From: Paramoeba atlantica
Lineage: Eukaryota > Discosea
Direction of reading: 5' to 3'
DNA: 64,000 nt
NCBI GenBank assembly: GCA_977017575.1
Contig: CDRNVI010000042.1
Location: 119,756 to 183,755, forward strand
In this document: piece after piece, positions 18,210-28,016 of the stretch
Numbering within the stretch: the first letter of the stretch is position 1
Layout: each line of letters starts with the position of its first letter
Notes under the pieces: generated by a model
The model's database searches: none
The model's input: only the letters and a program-made list of their open reading frames with translations
Told to the model about the DNA's origin: nothing
Position numbers and translations under genes: made by a program

Positions 18210-19073
18210 ATGTCCGAGAACGTGGATGAAGAAACGGCATCAAGCAGGTCATCGCTGCGAGATGGTGAAACGAAGCTTAACCCCAAGAAACTACTTTCCC
18301 GGGAAGAATTTTACACACTCTATCAGCAGCAGAAGAAACATTTACTAGCGACTTCTTCGGGGAATGAGAATGTACTTTCATGTTCTGATTCTCTCAAATC
18401 TGAATCCTCCAACACTTTGTCGAGACCCCATCGCAATCTCTCAGCTGTGGCCGCAGCGGCGATGGCACGTGCAGAACGTCAACGAAATCAGTCCGGTGCA
18501 CAACAAAATGCGGATCAAGCCACAGAATGCGACGAAGAATCATCCCGGGATCATTCCGAAACCGTTCCGAACTCATCTGAAGTGATTCGGGACCTAAAGA
18601 ACGATTCTCCAGCCATGCCACAGGAAATTTCAGAACTTATCGAAGAAAACAGCGAGGGACGAATGCACATGGAGGACAGCGCGGCGCCAGGGTTTCAATT
18701 TATTGCTGTTATCCGTCTTTCGCATGAATTTCGATTATTGCTTCTTAACGTTATTAAATGTGCTTTCCTTAGTGCGTTAGTCACTCGAGGACTTTCATCT
18801 CGTACGCTTCTCGTTTTTTTCTTATTGATTGCGTCCAGTGTATTGCGGTATTTTTCGAGTTTTATCGTTACGCGACAACCAGACAGGAACGCGCGAACAA
18901 CAAGCGCTGTCCGTTCTGGTGAGAATGCTCCACCTGTTCCCATATCCCGGGTAGCTTATGTATCACTCATCTGTTGTCGCACCCTTACTTTCTTATGGCA
19001 AATATTATTCACGTTTCTGTGTTCTCTTTACCCTGGTTGGAGAATAGAGACGTTAGAAAGCGTGGAATCATAA
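18210..19073 (+). CDS. Membrane protein with Herp-like C-terminal half
   Basis: A 287-residue protein beginning at the first ATG after a pyrimidine/AG signal. Residues 1-165 are polar, Ser/Glu-rich and probably cytosolic and disordered. The C-terminal part holds about three hydrophobic segments, near 170-195, 200-220 and 253-280, separated by a basic loop (RQPDRNARTT). The pattern 'LLLNVIKCAFLSALVTRG' followed by 'LLVFFLLIASSVLRYF' and a final 'FTFLCSLYPGW' recalls the membrane hairpin and the FF-SLFPxW ending of Herp/HERPUD-type ER-associated degradation proteins. No ubiquitin-like domain is visible at the N-terminus, which Herp normally has. Assignment is therefore tentative; membrane location is well supported. 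Confidence 0.65.
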   Translation: MSENVDEETASSRSSLRDGETKLNPKKLLSREEFYTLYQQQKKHLLATSSGNENVLSCSDSLKSESSNTLSRPHRNLSAVAAAAMARAERQRNQSGAQQNADQATECDEESSRDHSETVPNSSEVIRDLKNDSPAMPQEISELIEENSEGRMHMEDSAAPGFQFIAVIRLSHEFRLLLLNVIKCAFLSALVTRGLSSRTLLVFFLLIASSVLRYFSSFIVTRQPDRNARTTSAVRSGENAPPVPISRVAYVSLICCRTLTFLWQILFTFLCSLYPGWRIETLESVES

Positions 19074-19430
19074 ATAGTAGGGTTACATTCATAAATTCAA
19101 AATTTAATTGCCGCTTAAATGAAAAACGCGAATTTTTGAATATCTTGCACATTTTTGCTATGTTTTTCTCCTACCCAAACTATTTTTTGGACGAGGAATT
19201 AGGGATCACGCGAACTGCATGATGAATGTCTGCATAAAGTAGGAGACCATATTCTTTACCCGCTTAATTTTATAATGCGGTTACTTAGAGGCGGCGTATC
19301 ACAATTTTCAAAGTTGAATCCTTTTTAAATGCCATGATAAACAGGTATTTCATTGTTTACGCCAATCCTTTTGCAAACTGCTTAAAAATTTCCTAATCAT
19401 AACCTAATCATAACCTACCCATAACATTCA
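19074..19430. other. AT-rich intergenic region
   Basis: AT-rich with no gene seen. A tandem 'aatcataacct' duplication lies immediately before the prefoldin ATG (about 19396-19425), leaving a weak pyrimidine tract. Confidence 0.45.
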
Positions 19431-19829
19431 ATGCCTCCTAAGCAAAAAGCAGACCATGTTGTGTTGCATAAGTACGAAGGAATGATCAGCGAACATCGCG
19501 CTCTCATGGCCAAAGTAGCCGAAGTCGATGCTGAGAAAAATCAAACCGAAATGACACTAGAAGCGCTACGTAACATGGAGGCAGAACGACGCTGTCACCG
19601 ACTGGTTGAAGGAATTTTGATCGAAGGAACGGCTCGGGATACGATACCAGAGTTGGAGGACGCGACTACCCAAATGGAGCGTCTTTTAAAAATTTTACAA
19701 GAACAGCTGGAAAGAAAATCACAAGCTTTGCGAGAATATGCTGCGGAGCACAACTTAGAAGAGCGTCTGGGATCAAATAATGTGCAGAAAGATGAGACCA
19801 GTACTTCAACTCCTGGAGTGCTTGCGTAG
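19431..19829 (+). CDS. PFD2: Prefoldin subunit 2
   Basis: Beta-class subunit of the hexameric prefoldin co-chaperone, which passes nascent actin and tubulin to the chaperonin CCT in the cytosol. The 132-residue length is typical. Two long coiled-coil helices (about residues 10-50 and 80-115) flank a central hairpin, 'CHRLVEGILIEGTARDTIPE', which corresponds to the LVGGVLVERTVKEVLP signature of PFD2. The C-terminal helix 'ILQEQLERKSQALREYAAEH' also matches. The gene is short but complete and starts at an ATG. Confidence 0.9.
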   Translation: MPPKQKADHVVLHKYEGMISEHRALMAKVAEVDAEKNQTEMTLEALRNMEAERRCHRLVEGILIEGTARDTIPELEDATTQMERLLKILQEQLERKSQALREYAAEHNLEERLGSNNVQKDETSTSTPGVLA

Positions 19830-20249
19830 TGTTTTAGCGGCGTAAAGGGATGAAGGCGTGCCCATGCCCTAAGCAGACGCACTCATATTCCATGTTTTCC
19901 GTGTCATGCCTTCTGCCACGTGTTTGAGTCGACTACCTTGCACCATGTATTCATTGCAGAAACCCGCACTTCGAAAGTTCTTTTATTTAGAGAAAAAATA
20001 ATCTTAAGGAGTATACAAGAGAACCCACGAGCATACACGATATACTGGACTAACTAAAAACTCTAAAGGACGCGACAAATACATTAAGGAGAAAAGATTA
20101 CATTGGATGTAGTACTAGTCCACATCCATGTATCGTCAAAGAGTGTATTTTTCTGCATCGCATTGTCACTTCTCTTTCCCTTTTAATCCCTATTCCTCAA
20201 TGCTCACGCAAATCTTCGATATTAAGTGAATGGAGAGAACATCTTAACC
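19830..20249. other. Intergenic region
   Basis: No gene seen. A pyrimidine-rich run at about 20168-20200 is a plausible acceptor tract for the primase-polymerase gene. The in-frame GTG at 20226 is not a likely eukaryotic start; the first ATG is at 20250. Confidence 0.45.
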
Positions 20250-22451
20250 ATGCCCACCGAATCATCTCTACCCTCCGAACCCTCGCTCTCTGACATCCTC
20301 CATCCCTACTCCCACCTCGGGGACCCCACCACCTGTTACCTCTGCGAGAGAAAACTTCTACTCTCCGAAGACCCAACGAATCAAACCATTCATCCAACCC
20401 CAGCAGACGACTCGCCTCAGCAATGTAACCGCTGCGGGGGCACCGTGTGTTCCTCTCCGAGTTGTTTCCTGAATAGCGCTTCGAATTGTGCAGCCTGTGA
20501 GGGGCTGTGGCGTGTGGGGTCTCAGACGGCCGTGTCACACAGCCCGACACACATGGACCCCAACCTCGGGGAGACGTTGCAAAAGATTTCGAGTACGAAA
20601 AAAGGGACGAAAGGAGGTGTAGGAAAACACCAGCCTGGAACTCAAAACGAGTTCTCTTCTCAAAAAGAAGGACAAAGAAAAAGGGCGCATGGTGTGAGTA
20701 GAGCTATGGATCACGACTCGTTTCGCCCGTTTTATGGTGTGGACGCGCTGCGAGGATCCACTCTCGACGACGAGAGCGACCAGGAAGAAGATTTTGTATT
20801 GTGCGGGAAGTCCCGGTGGAGCAGCGGTCGACGTGATAGGTTTGATGAAACCAATCCGTATTTTGAAATGTTGCGAAATACTGCATATGGGGACCGTTTA
20901 CCGGAGTTATGTCCTTTCGTGACTCCAGACCCGCATAGTGTTCACAGCACGTTCTGTCCCTCAAGGAGTCTTTTGCTGCGTATTGGAGCATATGCTGCTG
21001 GCCTGTCCAACACAAACATGATGCCTGTACCTTCGTCCGGTGAACATGAAACCTTTGAGGGTGCGAAAGCTAAAGACCCCAACAATGAAGAGGATATTCT
21101 CACTGGATTTTGCAAAACTGTCCAAACCCAAGGTGTTGCGATGACTGAGGAGCGACCATCACCTCATCAAGATGGGAGGATTCTCTTGGCCAGTGATAGT
21201 GTAGGAGTAGGATCCAGTGCCAAGTTATTTACACTAATTGCCCGAGAATCCGTTTCTTCCTTCATACTAGCGGCGCATCCTTCTCGAAGACATTTTTATA
21301 TTTGTCCTGATCCGTACCTTCCTTGTGATATAGCACTTGACATTGATAAGGCTGTGCACATTCCCCGCACACTTGAGAAAATAAAAAAGAACGGAGTTTT
21401 ACTGCTGGATCGTATTATTAGAGCGATTGAAACACATTTGGATGAACAATGGAACGCACGGGTAAGCTCCATAGTAATTTTAACAGGTTGTCGTTCTGAA
21501 AAAATTAGTTTCCATCTTCACATTCGCTTGCAAGATCAAAAAGCGTTTCGTAATCTCGAGGCTGCGCAACACTTTATCTCTCATCTAAAGCTTCATCCGA
21601 GATCTATCGCCACTGAAGAAGATTTGAATTGCATTGACATTTCTCTGTTTCGCAAATGGCATGCGCTTCGATTGCCCTACTGCAGTAAGAAGGAAAACAG
21701 CCCGAAGGTATACATGCACGGTGAGGCAAGATCCGATGCCCTTCGTTTCATGGGGACATCTGAAATCAATTTATTGCTGCAGAATGAAACGAGTCAGACA
21801 CAACTTCCCTGGACCAAATTATTGGAAGGTGATTCCGAAGAGGCTTTCGAGCACACACTCATTACACGAGATCCATCGAAGGAGTATTCCTTCCTATCAA
21901 AACTTCCTGCTGAGCCCGACACCAATGAAATAGCACTCATTTCTAATCCTCCGGCCATCACCCCGGTCTACTGGGAATGGTTCGTAGATATTCCTCCCGG
22001 GTCTAGAACCTATCGATTGCTCTTGACGCACATCAGAGGTCTGCATGAGGCAATGCAAGCGATACGGACTCCTAGTATTCGATTCAACATAGGGAATCCC
22101 TATTGCTACCGCATAAAGCAGCGAAACACGAAATATTGCCTGTACCTCAACCGTACGCACAGAACAACATACGGAGAATTTCATATTTTTTACAACGACG
22201 TCTACTTCAAGTGTTGGAGTAACGATTGTGGTGATACAGCTATGAAATCGTTCGGAGCACTTCCCGAGGAGATGCGATCCGTTGTGTTTCCAGAAGTCCC
22301 TTTGGACGACGCGAGAAGACTAGCTTGGCCAGAAGAAGCACAAGGTGAATCAATGAAGGATAGCAAAGAAAGCAGCACAACCAAACAACACGCTATTACT
22401 TCTGAGGATCAAGTCGCCGAAGAACAATCTCACCGGGTTATCTCAGAATAG
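20250..22451 (+). CDS. PrimPol-like primase-polymerase with N-terminal Cys-rich domain
   Basis: Archaeo-eukaryotic primase family member, expected to restart or prime DNA synthesis at damage. From ATG 20250 it has 733 residues. Catalytic motifs in order: motif I 'ALDIDK' (Asp near 363 and 365), motif II 'KISFHLHI' (near 419) and motif III 'CIDISLFRKWHALRLP' (near 460), the last strongly like the VDxxVYxKxRxFRL of PrimPol. A C-terminal zinc knuckle with Cys, His and two Cys lies near 627-658 ('YCLYLNRTH ... FKCWSNDCGD'), as in PrimPol's zinc finger. Unusually, residues ~25-85 contain a second Cys-rich region (CYLC, CNRCGGTVC, SPSC, CAAC) resembling a zinc-binding domain. Kinetoplastids carry two PrimPol-like proteins (PPL1, PPL2); which one this is cannot be told here. 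Confidence 0.85.
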   Translation: MPTESSLPSEPSLSDILHPYSHLGDPTTCYLCERKLLLSEDPTNQTIHPTPADDSPQQCNRCGGTVCSSPSCFLNSASNCAACEGLWRVGSQTAVSHSPTHMDPNLGETLQKISSTKKGTKGGVGKHQPGTQNEFSSQKEGQRKRAHGVSRAMDHDSFRPFYGVDALRGSTLDDESDQEEDFVLCGKSRWSSGRRDRFDETNPYFEMLRNTAYGDRLPELCPFVTPDPHSVHSTFCPSRSLLLRIGAYAAGLSNTNMMPVPSSGEHETFEGAKAKDPNNEEDILTGFCKTVQTQGVAMTEERPSPHQDGRILLASDSVGVGSSAKLFTLIARESVSSFILAAHPSRRHFYICPDPYLPCDIALDIDKAVHIPRTLEKIKKNGVLLLDRIIRAIETHLDEQWNARVSSIVILTGCRSEKISFHLHIRLQDQKAFRNLEAAQHFISHLKLHPRSIATEEDLNCIDISLFRKWHALRLPYCSKKENSPKVYMHGEARSDALRFMGTSEINLLLQNETSQTQLPWTKLLEGDSEEAFEHTLITRDPSKEYSFLSKLPAEPDTNEIALISNPPAITPVYWEWFVDIPPGSRTYRLLLTHIRGLHEAMQAIRTPSIRFNIGNPYCYRIKQRNTKYCLYLNRTHRTTYGEFHIFYNDVYFKCWSNDCGDTAMKSFGALPEEMRSVVFPEVPLDDARRLAWPEEAQGESMKDSKESSTTKQHAITSEDQVAEEQSHRVISE

Positions 22452-22658
22452 TATGAAATGATAAGTTTTGCAACGTGTAATTTGTAGTGTTTTAAGACTT
22501 TGTACGAACAAAGAAAGTGATACTGTCCGCGCCTTCAAGCTCATATTTAGTTTGTTGACTTCAGTCACCATTCTGTTATTCTACCTGTATTGCCCTGTAT
22601 AGATAAAATAAAATACTATGCCTATAAAGAGGGATATTGCTAACTTTAAGAAAAACTC

Positions 22659-22886
22659 ATGAACCCCTCACACACACCTAGCTCTTCTGCAGAAGTACTG
22701 CTGAGCTTACGAAAGATACGATCTGCTTTGCAGCAAGATTCAGATGCGGCGAATCAAGCTCAGCAGGAGTGCATTTCTCTGCGAAATGAGAACGAAGAGT
22801 TGCGTAGAAAGATGGGCAAATTGGAATATCGAATCAAACATTTGCTACGTGAACTCGAAACGCCTTGTGCAGTTAGTCAGAGTTAA
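22659..22886 (+). CDS. Small coiled-coil protein (75 aa)
   Basis: A 75-residue protein on the coding strand of the cluster, in its own slot between two genes. After a polar N-terminus (1-15) almost the whole chain is a heptad-patterned helix, ending 'LRNENEELRRKMGKLEYRIK' and 'HLLRELE'. The final KLEYRIKHLLREL is reminiscent of a short motif found at the end of several small eukaryotic coiled-coil proteins, but I cannot name a family. The composition (Glu, Arg, Leu, Gln) and ATG context look like a real gene rather than chance. No signal peptide or membrane segment. Confidence 0.6.
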   Translation: MNPSHTPSSSAEVLLSLRKIRSALQQDSDAANQAQQECISLRNENEELRRKMGKLEYRIKHLLRELETPCAVSQS

Positions 22887-23187
22887 TAGTGACTTCGCGT
22901 TGCTCAGCCATTAGCTGAGTGTAAATTCCTCGAAATTTGGCAGAAGCCAGGCAGAGTCTTGCTTCTTCCGGAGGTTTTCTTAATGTCTTTGTGGAATTGC
23001 CCACTGCATTTCCTTTTCATTTTTCGAAATATGGTTATCTGACAGAAAATGTTCTCCATTTGTTCCAAATGTTCTCCATTTGTTGGACTATGTAGTGAGT
23101 AGACGCATTGTCATAAATATTATTCTTTCAAATCATAGCGATAATTTATACACCTTACAATACAGTTTCTTTTAAGCACTCGCTTGT
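22887..23187. other. Intergenic region
   Basis: No gene seen. A 17-base tandem duplication 'atgttctccatttgttcca/gga' occurs at about 23049-23085, followed by an AT-rich stretch and a 'tttcttttaag' run just before the helicase ATG. Confidence 0.45.
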
Positions 23188-24981
23188 ATGTCATACGATT
23201 ACCAGCCGGGGCCAGACCGAATGGCCGATTTAGGTTCCAATCTGACCGAAGTTGATTGGGACGAGGTTAAAACCGGATATACCCTCCCTAAGGACCCACT
23301 TACTTCCGCGACGTTGGAGCGTTCCCCCGCAGAGATACGTCAATGGCGTGAAGAAAAGAACATTACTATCGTAGAAGGTGCAAAAGACTGCGCTCCCCCC
23401 ATTCTGACCTACGACGAGTGCCAGAGCTATCTCCCTCCCTTCATTAAGAGCAGTTTTCGGCAGCAGAATTTCCAAGCCCCCACACCTATTCAGGCACAGT
23501 CTTGGTCTGTTGCGCTACGTAATCAGGATATGGTCGGGATTGCGAAAACAGGAAGTGGGAAAACTCTCGCGTTTGTTGTCCCTGGTATATTGCATGTCAT
23601 GGCACAAGCCCCAATCCAACGCTATGATGGCCCTATCATGCTTGTACTCGCTCCTACCCGAGAACTTGCGCGTCAAATTGAAGATGAGACATTGAAAGTA
23701 ATTCGCGGCTCCCAGATTCGCACCGTTTGTCTGTATGGGGGGACACCCAAGTTCCACAACCGTCAGCGTCTGATGGAAGGAGTGCACATTGCGATTGCGT
23801 GTCCCGGTCGCTTGATTGATCTTCTAGGGATGAAGGTCACAAATTTGTACCGCGTCAGTTACCTTGTCATGGATGAAGCCGATCGCATGCTTGATATGGG
23901 ATTTGAACCCCAAATTCGTATGATCTGCTCGCAACTTCCGGAAAAGCGTCAGACTCTTATGTTCAGCGCAACATGGCCTCAAGAAGTACAGGACTTGGCA
24001 CATTCCTTTCAGCGCAACTACATTCGTATTCATGTCGGATCCCTTGATCTTATGGCGAACGCCGACGTCAAGCAACACATCATGGTCGTCCAGGACTACG
24101 AAAAATCACAAAAACTCGGAGAGCTGGTGCAAAAGCCTGGACTAAGTAAAATCCTCGTGTTCGTCGCCACCAAGCGGGATGTGGATGTCGTGTGTGACCA
24201 GATACGTGGTATGAACATATGGGCACTCGCCATTCACGGGGACAAGACTCAGATGCAGCGAGACAGTGCAATCAACCAATTCCGACGTGCTCCAAAAGGT
24301 TGCCTGGTGGCGACTGATGTAGCCCAACGCGGCTTGGACATTCGCGATCTCGACGCTGTAATTAACTACGATTTTCCTATGGGTATCGAGGACTACGTCC
24401 ACCGCATTGGTCGCACCGGACGTGCTGGTGCCAAAGGACATGCCTTCTCCTTCATCAACACCGCCCACGCAAAGCTGGTCCCGGAGTTAATGAAACTGCT
24501 ACGCAAAGCGAACGAGGAGATCTCCGCGGACCTCCAAGAGTTGAACCAGCACTTTGCGGAAGGGCGCTCTTTACGTAGTCGGTACGGACGTAACGCCACG
24601 ACGTGGAAGCCACGCCCTCGAAACGCTCCCGCGTTTTCCATGGGATACAATAACAGTGCCTCTCGTCGTCCCCCACCCCCGAGTGGGCCCTCCGGGGGTT
24701 ATGACTCCCGCAGCTACGGATCTGCACCTCCTCCGCCTTCGTCTGGTTCCTATGGCAGTTCATCCCGCAGTGCGCCGTATCCCTCATATGGGGAAGAACC
24801 CCGTAAACGAGACCGCAGCCCTCGACGAGACTATGATCGGGATTATGGACGCGATTACAACCGGGACTATAACCGGGACTATGAGCGACGTTATGAACGA
24901 GATCCCCACGGTAACTCCTACCGTGAGGAACCCCGCTCCCGGGATTACGGAGACCGATCGCGTGAGTATTCTAGATACTAA
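23188..24981 (+). CDS. DBP2: DEAD-box RNA helicase, DBP2/DDX5 type
   Basis: ATP-dependent RNA helicase of the DBP2/DDX5 subfamily, acting in mRNP remodelling, nonsense-mediated decay and ribosome maturation. The 597 residues show every helicase motif: the upstream 'EIRQWREEKNITIVEG' typical of this subfamily, Q motif FQAPTPIQAQSW, motif I AKTGSGKT (near 118), Ia PTRELARQ, Ib CPGR, II DEAD (near 228), III SAT, IV LVFVATKRD, V TDVAQRGLDI and VI HRIGRTGRAG. The C-terminal ~110 residues are low-complexity: Pro/Ser/Gly/Tyr-rich, then a run of RDY/DRDY repeats, an RNA-binding and phase-separating type of tail. Motif VI and the catalytic residues are intact, so the protein should be active. Confidence 0.95.
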   Translation: MSYDYQPGPDRMADLGSNLTEVDWDEVKTGYTLPKDPLTSATLERSPAEIRQWREEKNITIVEGAKDCAPPILTYDECQSYLPPFIKSSFRQQNFQAPTPIQAQSWSVALRNQDMVGIAKTGSGKTLAFVVPGILHVMAQAPIQRYDGPIMLVLAPTRELARQIEDETLKVIRGSQIRTVCLYGGTPKFHNRQRLMEGVHIAIACPGRLIDLLGMKVTNLYRVSYLVMDEADRMLDMGFEPQIRMICSQLPEKRQTLMFSATWPQEVQDLAHSFQRNYIRIHVGSLDLMANADVKQHIMVVQDYEKSQKLGELVQKPGLSKILVFVATKRDVDVVCDQIRGMNIWALAIHGDKTQMQRDSAINQFRRAPKGCLVATDVAQRGLDIRDLDAVINYDFPMGIEDYVHRIGRTGRAGAKGHAFSFINTAHAKLVPELMKLLRKANEEISADLQELNQHFAEGRSLRSRYGRNATTWKPRPRNAPAFSMGYNNSASRRPPPPSGPSGGYDSRSYGSAPPPPSSGSYGSSSRSAPYPSYGEEPRKRDRSPRRDYDRDYGRDYNRDYNRDYERRYERDPHGNSYREEPRSRDYGDRSREYSRY

Positions 24982-25760
24982 ATCGTCGGGGAGAATCACT
25001 GAAACGACCAGGAAGCAACACAAGTGCACAACGACTAATTAAGCGAAAATTCTATCCATAAAAAACTGGTCTTCAAATTTTGTCAGAATATATTCAGTCT
25101 GGGCGATCAAAAAGATCAAAAAATGCATGCATTCAGTCAAATTCACATTATGTTTTGAACATTTTATTGAACGGATACCAAGTTTCTATTTTTTATATGA
25201 TTAGCATATTATTTTTCTTAATTATTTCCATCATGCTTGATAGGAGCATGTACGGATGGCTCCAAATAGACAATCGGGCGCATAGCTCACGGTCGTTCTC
25301 TCCACTCTGCCACCCCGCTGAGAAATCGAACGTAGTCTTTCGAGAATCTACGATAATCAGCGGAATATGTGGTAGATCGAGAGACGAGTCTGTGGGCATT
25401 CCTATCATTGCGCGATTACCTGTTGTCCTATTTTATTAATACGAATCTTTACCTATGTACCTTCCGAATATTTCTATTATTATGACCACGATAACTTTAT
25501 TATTCGGACAACTTTAATACGCTGGCACTTTCTATTTTACTTACATTTTGCATTTGCTTATTGTCCCTAAATTTAGGATAAATTCTGCTGAAAGTATAAT
25601 AATTTTTGAACGTTGATTATTCGTAAGACTTTTGAGCACTTTAAAAATTGTCATGGTCCCGTATTCTGTTACAGAGTACTACTGTTACAGAGTGATTCAA
25701 ATAATTCCAGATTGATTAATTTTCCCAGTTTCTTAAGCTCTTATCAGCATATCTTTGAGA
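24982..25760. other. Long AT-rich intergenic region
   Basis: The longest gap inside the gene cluster (~780 bases). An open + strand frame near 25080-25439 lacks an early ATG; from its internal ATG it would give ~80 residues with a hydrophobic start (ISILFFLIISIML), unsupported by any similarity. I see no RNA gene. The right end contains a T/C-rich stretch around 25725-25745 before the next start. Confidence 0.45.
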
Positions 25761-27626
25761 ATGAACCATCAGGAACGAAACGTCTCCAAACAAAGAAGAA
25801 AGTCCATTAAGGAAGACATAAAATTCGGCAGTACACAGGGATGGGGACTTCATAATCTGCACCCTGCTATATTGCACGCACTTCAGACACAGAAGTGGTT
25901 AGAACCTACTTTGATACAGCAGGCTGCGCTACCTATTCTAATAAAAGGAGGGGATGCCATGATACACGCTCGAACAGGAAGTGGTAAGACGGCTGCGTTT
26001 ATAATTCCATTGCTTCAGAGGTGTATGGCACAACGAATGAATGCTCGTTCCTTGGCCTATTCCGAGTCTGAAGCCAGCTGCGCGTTTCAGTTTGTCATTG
26101 TGGTCCCCACAACAGAACTCGTACTTCAAACAATTCGAGTACTACAAAAGCTTTGCTGTCATCTGCCTCATTATCTGAATACCAGTCGAGACTTTGGCGC
26201 GTCATCTAATGACGTACGAACTAGTGCTCCGAATTTGACATCAGATGCGATACAAATATTAGAAATTAGTACCACCGGGGTTGCTTCTCTTTTTTCTCCG
26301 GGGAGACAGTACGACTTTGTCGTCTCCACTCCTGCGGTGCTGCACTCTTACCTTCGAAAAGAACCATCCTGTGTAAGAGCATTCCGCAAGGCCTCTTATG
26401 TTGTTCTCGATGAAGCGGACGCCATTACGTCGCTCGGAAGCATGAAAGCGTTACGGCAATACTATCCTGTGGCGTGTCACACAGTACTTGTCTGTGCAAG
26501 CATGTCCCCTGCGACAATTCGCATAAAAAAACTTTACTTACGAAAGCCTTTCTTAGTTTCTCTGGAAGAGGAGGATCCCACCGAGACATTGAGCACGCAG
26601 CCATCAAATAAAGAGGAGTCTGCGGCGAATCTCACCAACACCGATTCAACCGTGGTCGAGCAACACGGTCACGTGGAGGAGTACTACATACCCGCGACGA
26701 CCATGGAGGACCGTCTTGTGTGGCTGTACGCCATACTACGTAACCTCGCTTCGCACCGGCAGCCTCAAAAAGTGTTGATTTTCGTCCGGACCACTGCCGT
26801 CGCCTACCGCACCAAACTCTTTCTCGAGGGGTTTCGTATCCAGTCCTTTGTGCTCCACGGTACCGTCCCCGTGGAGTGCCGGGAGCACATTCTACAAATT
26901 TTCAACCACTCCCCATCGGGCCAGCTTATTGTCGTGGACCAGGACGTCCATGAGGAGAGAATGGGTGAGAGCCTCCCCGGGTCGCCCTCTCCAAGTCTCA
27001 CCCTTCACCGGGGGATTGATTTCGTGAACGTCTCGCATGTCGTGATGCTCGACACGACAATCTCAACAGAGCCTCGGGCACTGCTGGCTTACACGCACCG
27101 ACTCGGGCGTACGGGTCGGGCGGGGCGTCACGGCGTCTCGTTGCTGTTTCTCGCGGAGAATGAGGTAGAAAGCTGTTTGCCGCGATACAGTGAGGAAGCC
27201 CTACGTCGTGGGACATCCCCGCTGGTCCCGTACCTCTGCGTCGGGCCCGCGGATGTCACCCCACTACGTTACCGCTGCGAGGACGTGCTGGCACGGATTA
27301 CACGGAAACGAGTGCGTCAGGCACTGGTCCAGGACGTGGCTTTGGAGATCTTAAATTGCGACAAACTGCAAACCCACTTAAGGTCGAATACACAAGATGA
27401 GGAGACACTGCGTCATATTGCGGAGCCGATTGCGGAGGTTACGAGGGGGTCGCAGTCACTGGGGTGTGTCCCAACCTACCTGAATGCACGGGGCAAGTTC
27501 TCTGAGACTATACCGGTGCTTCCGGCGGTAGGGGACGCCACGTCCACAGGTTTTAAGGCCAAACGGAAGAAGCGATCATCTGTTGGTAAGGATCCGATTG
27601 AACTGGTCCGAAGGAAGTTCAAGTGA
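25761..27626 (+). CDS. DBP9: DEAD-box RNA helicase, DBP9/DDX56 type
   Basis: Nucleolar helicase needed for 60S ribosomal subunit assembly. From ATG 25761 it has 621 residues. Family evidence: 'PTLIQQAALPILIKGGDAM', motif I ARTGSGKT (near 70), II DEAD (near 216), 'FVRTTAVAYRTKLFLEGF' (motif IV), 'HRGIDFVNVSHVVMLD' and 'HRLGRTGRAGRHG'. The C-terminal part reads 'PLRYRCEDVLARITRKRVRQ ... LEILNCDKLQTHLRSN ... HIA ... CVPTYL', which matches DDX56/DBP9 closely (YRMEDALRAVTK..., LLNSEKLKAHFEDNP, HVPDYL). Motif III is ASMSP where SAT is usual, a substitution also seen as divergence in this subfamily. Second DEAD-box gene in a row, but the two subfamilies are distinct, so they are not a recent tandem duplication. 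Confidence 0.93.
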   Translation: MNHQERNVSKQRRKSIKEDIKFGSTQGWGLHNLHPAILHALQTQKWLEPTLIQQAALPILIKGGDAMIHARTGSGKTAAFIIPLLQRCMAQRMNARSLAYSESEASCAFQFVIVVPTTELVLQTIRVLQKLCCHLPHYLNTSRDFGASSNDVRTSAPNLTSDAIQILEISTTGVASLFSPGRQYDFVVSTPAVLHSYLRKEPSCVRAFRKASYVVLDEADAITSLGSMKALRQYYPVACHTVLVCASMSPATIRIKKLYLRKPFLVSLEEEDPTETLSTQPSNKEESAANLTNTDSTVVEQHGHVEEYYIPATTMEDRLVWLYAILRNLASHRQPQKVLIFVRTTAVAYRTKLFLEGFRIQSFVLHGTVPVECREHILQIFNHSPSGQLIVVDQDVHEERMGESLPGSPSPSLTLHRGIDFVNVSHVVMLDTTISTEPRALLAYTHRLGRTGRAGRHGVSLLFLAENEVESCLPRYSEEALRRGTSPLVPYLCVGPADVTPLRYRCEDVLARITRKRVRQALVQDVALEILNCDKLQTHLRSNTQDEETLRHIAEPIAEVTRGSQSLGCVPTYLNARGKFSETIPVLPAVGDATSTGFKAKRKKRSSVGKDPIELVRRKFK

Positions 27627-28016
27627 TGATTAAAAAGCAGTACACTTTTTGTGCTAAAAGTAGTACAGCTTTTTGACAGTTATTTCTTCGTTATAACGTT
27701 ACAGTAGTTATTGAATTTAGAGGATTTGTTATGCTACACCATTGAACAACTGTCCAGCATGTTTTTTTTGTAGTGTAGTACGACTAATCGAACAAATTGT
27801 TCCACATTATTGAACAAAGAAGAGACTAGTTTTCTGACGTACTTGTCAATCTGTGTATGAATAAAGCTATAGAATATGGTGCAGCATGGCATGCACTACG
27901 CTAGTAGTAGCATAGTCGACTTCTGTGGAGAGCAGATTAGATGTTCTCGAATATTCACAGAGTAGCTTAATTTCCCGATCATCCATTCCGCTAGTATCGT
28001 CCAGTCCACGTAGGAA
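27627..28016. other. Intergenic region
   Basis: No gene seen. Two similar 'attgaacaa' segments (about 27741-27750 and 27812-27820) and an approximate repeat 'aaaagcagtacactttttgtgctaaaagtagtacagctttt' near 27632-27675 are the only structure noticed. Confidence 0.45.

Noticed and set aside
25080-25439. 119-codon + strand frame in the gap between the two helicases
   Set aside because: Opens at TTG; the first ATG leaves ~80 residues of AT-driven hydrophobic sequence with no similarity.
23188-27626. Tandem duplication of one helicase gene
   Set aside because: The two DEAD-box proteins belong to clearly different subfamilies (DBP2 and DBP9) with unrelated tails.
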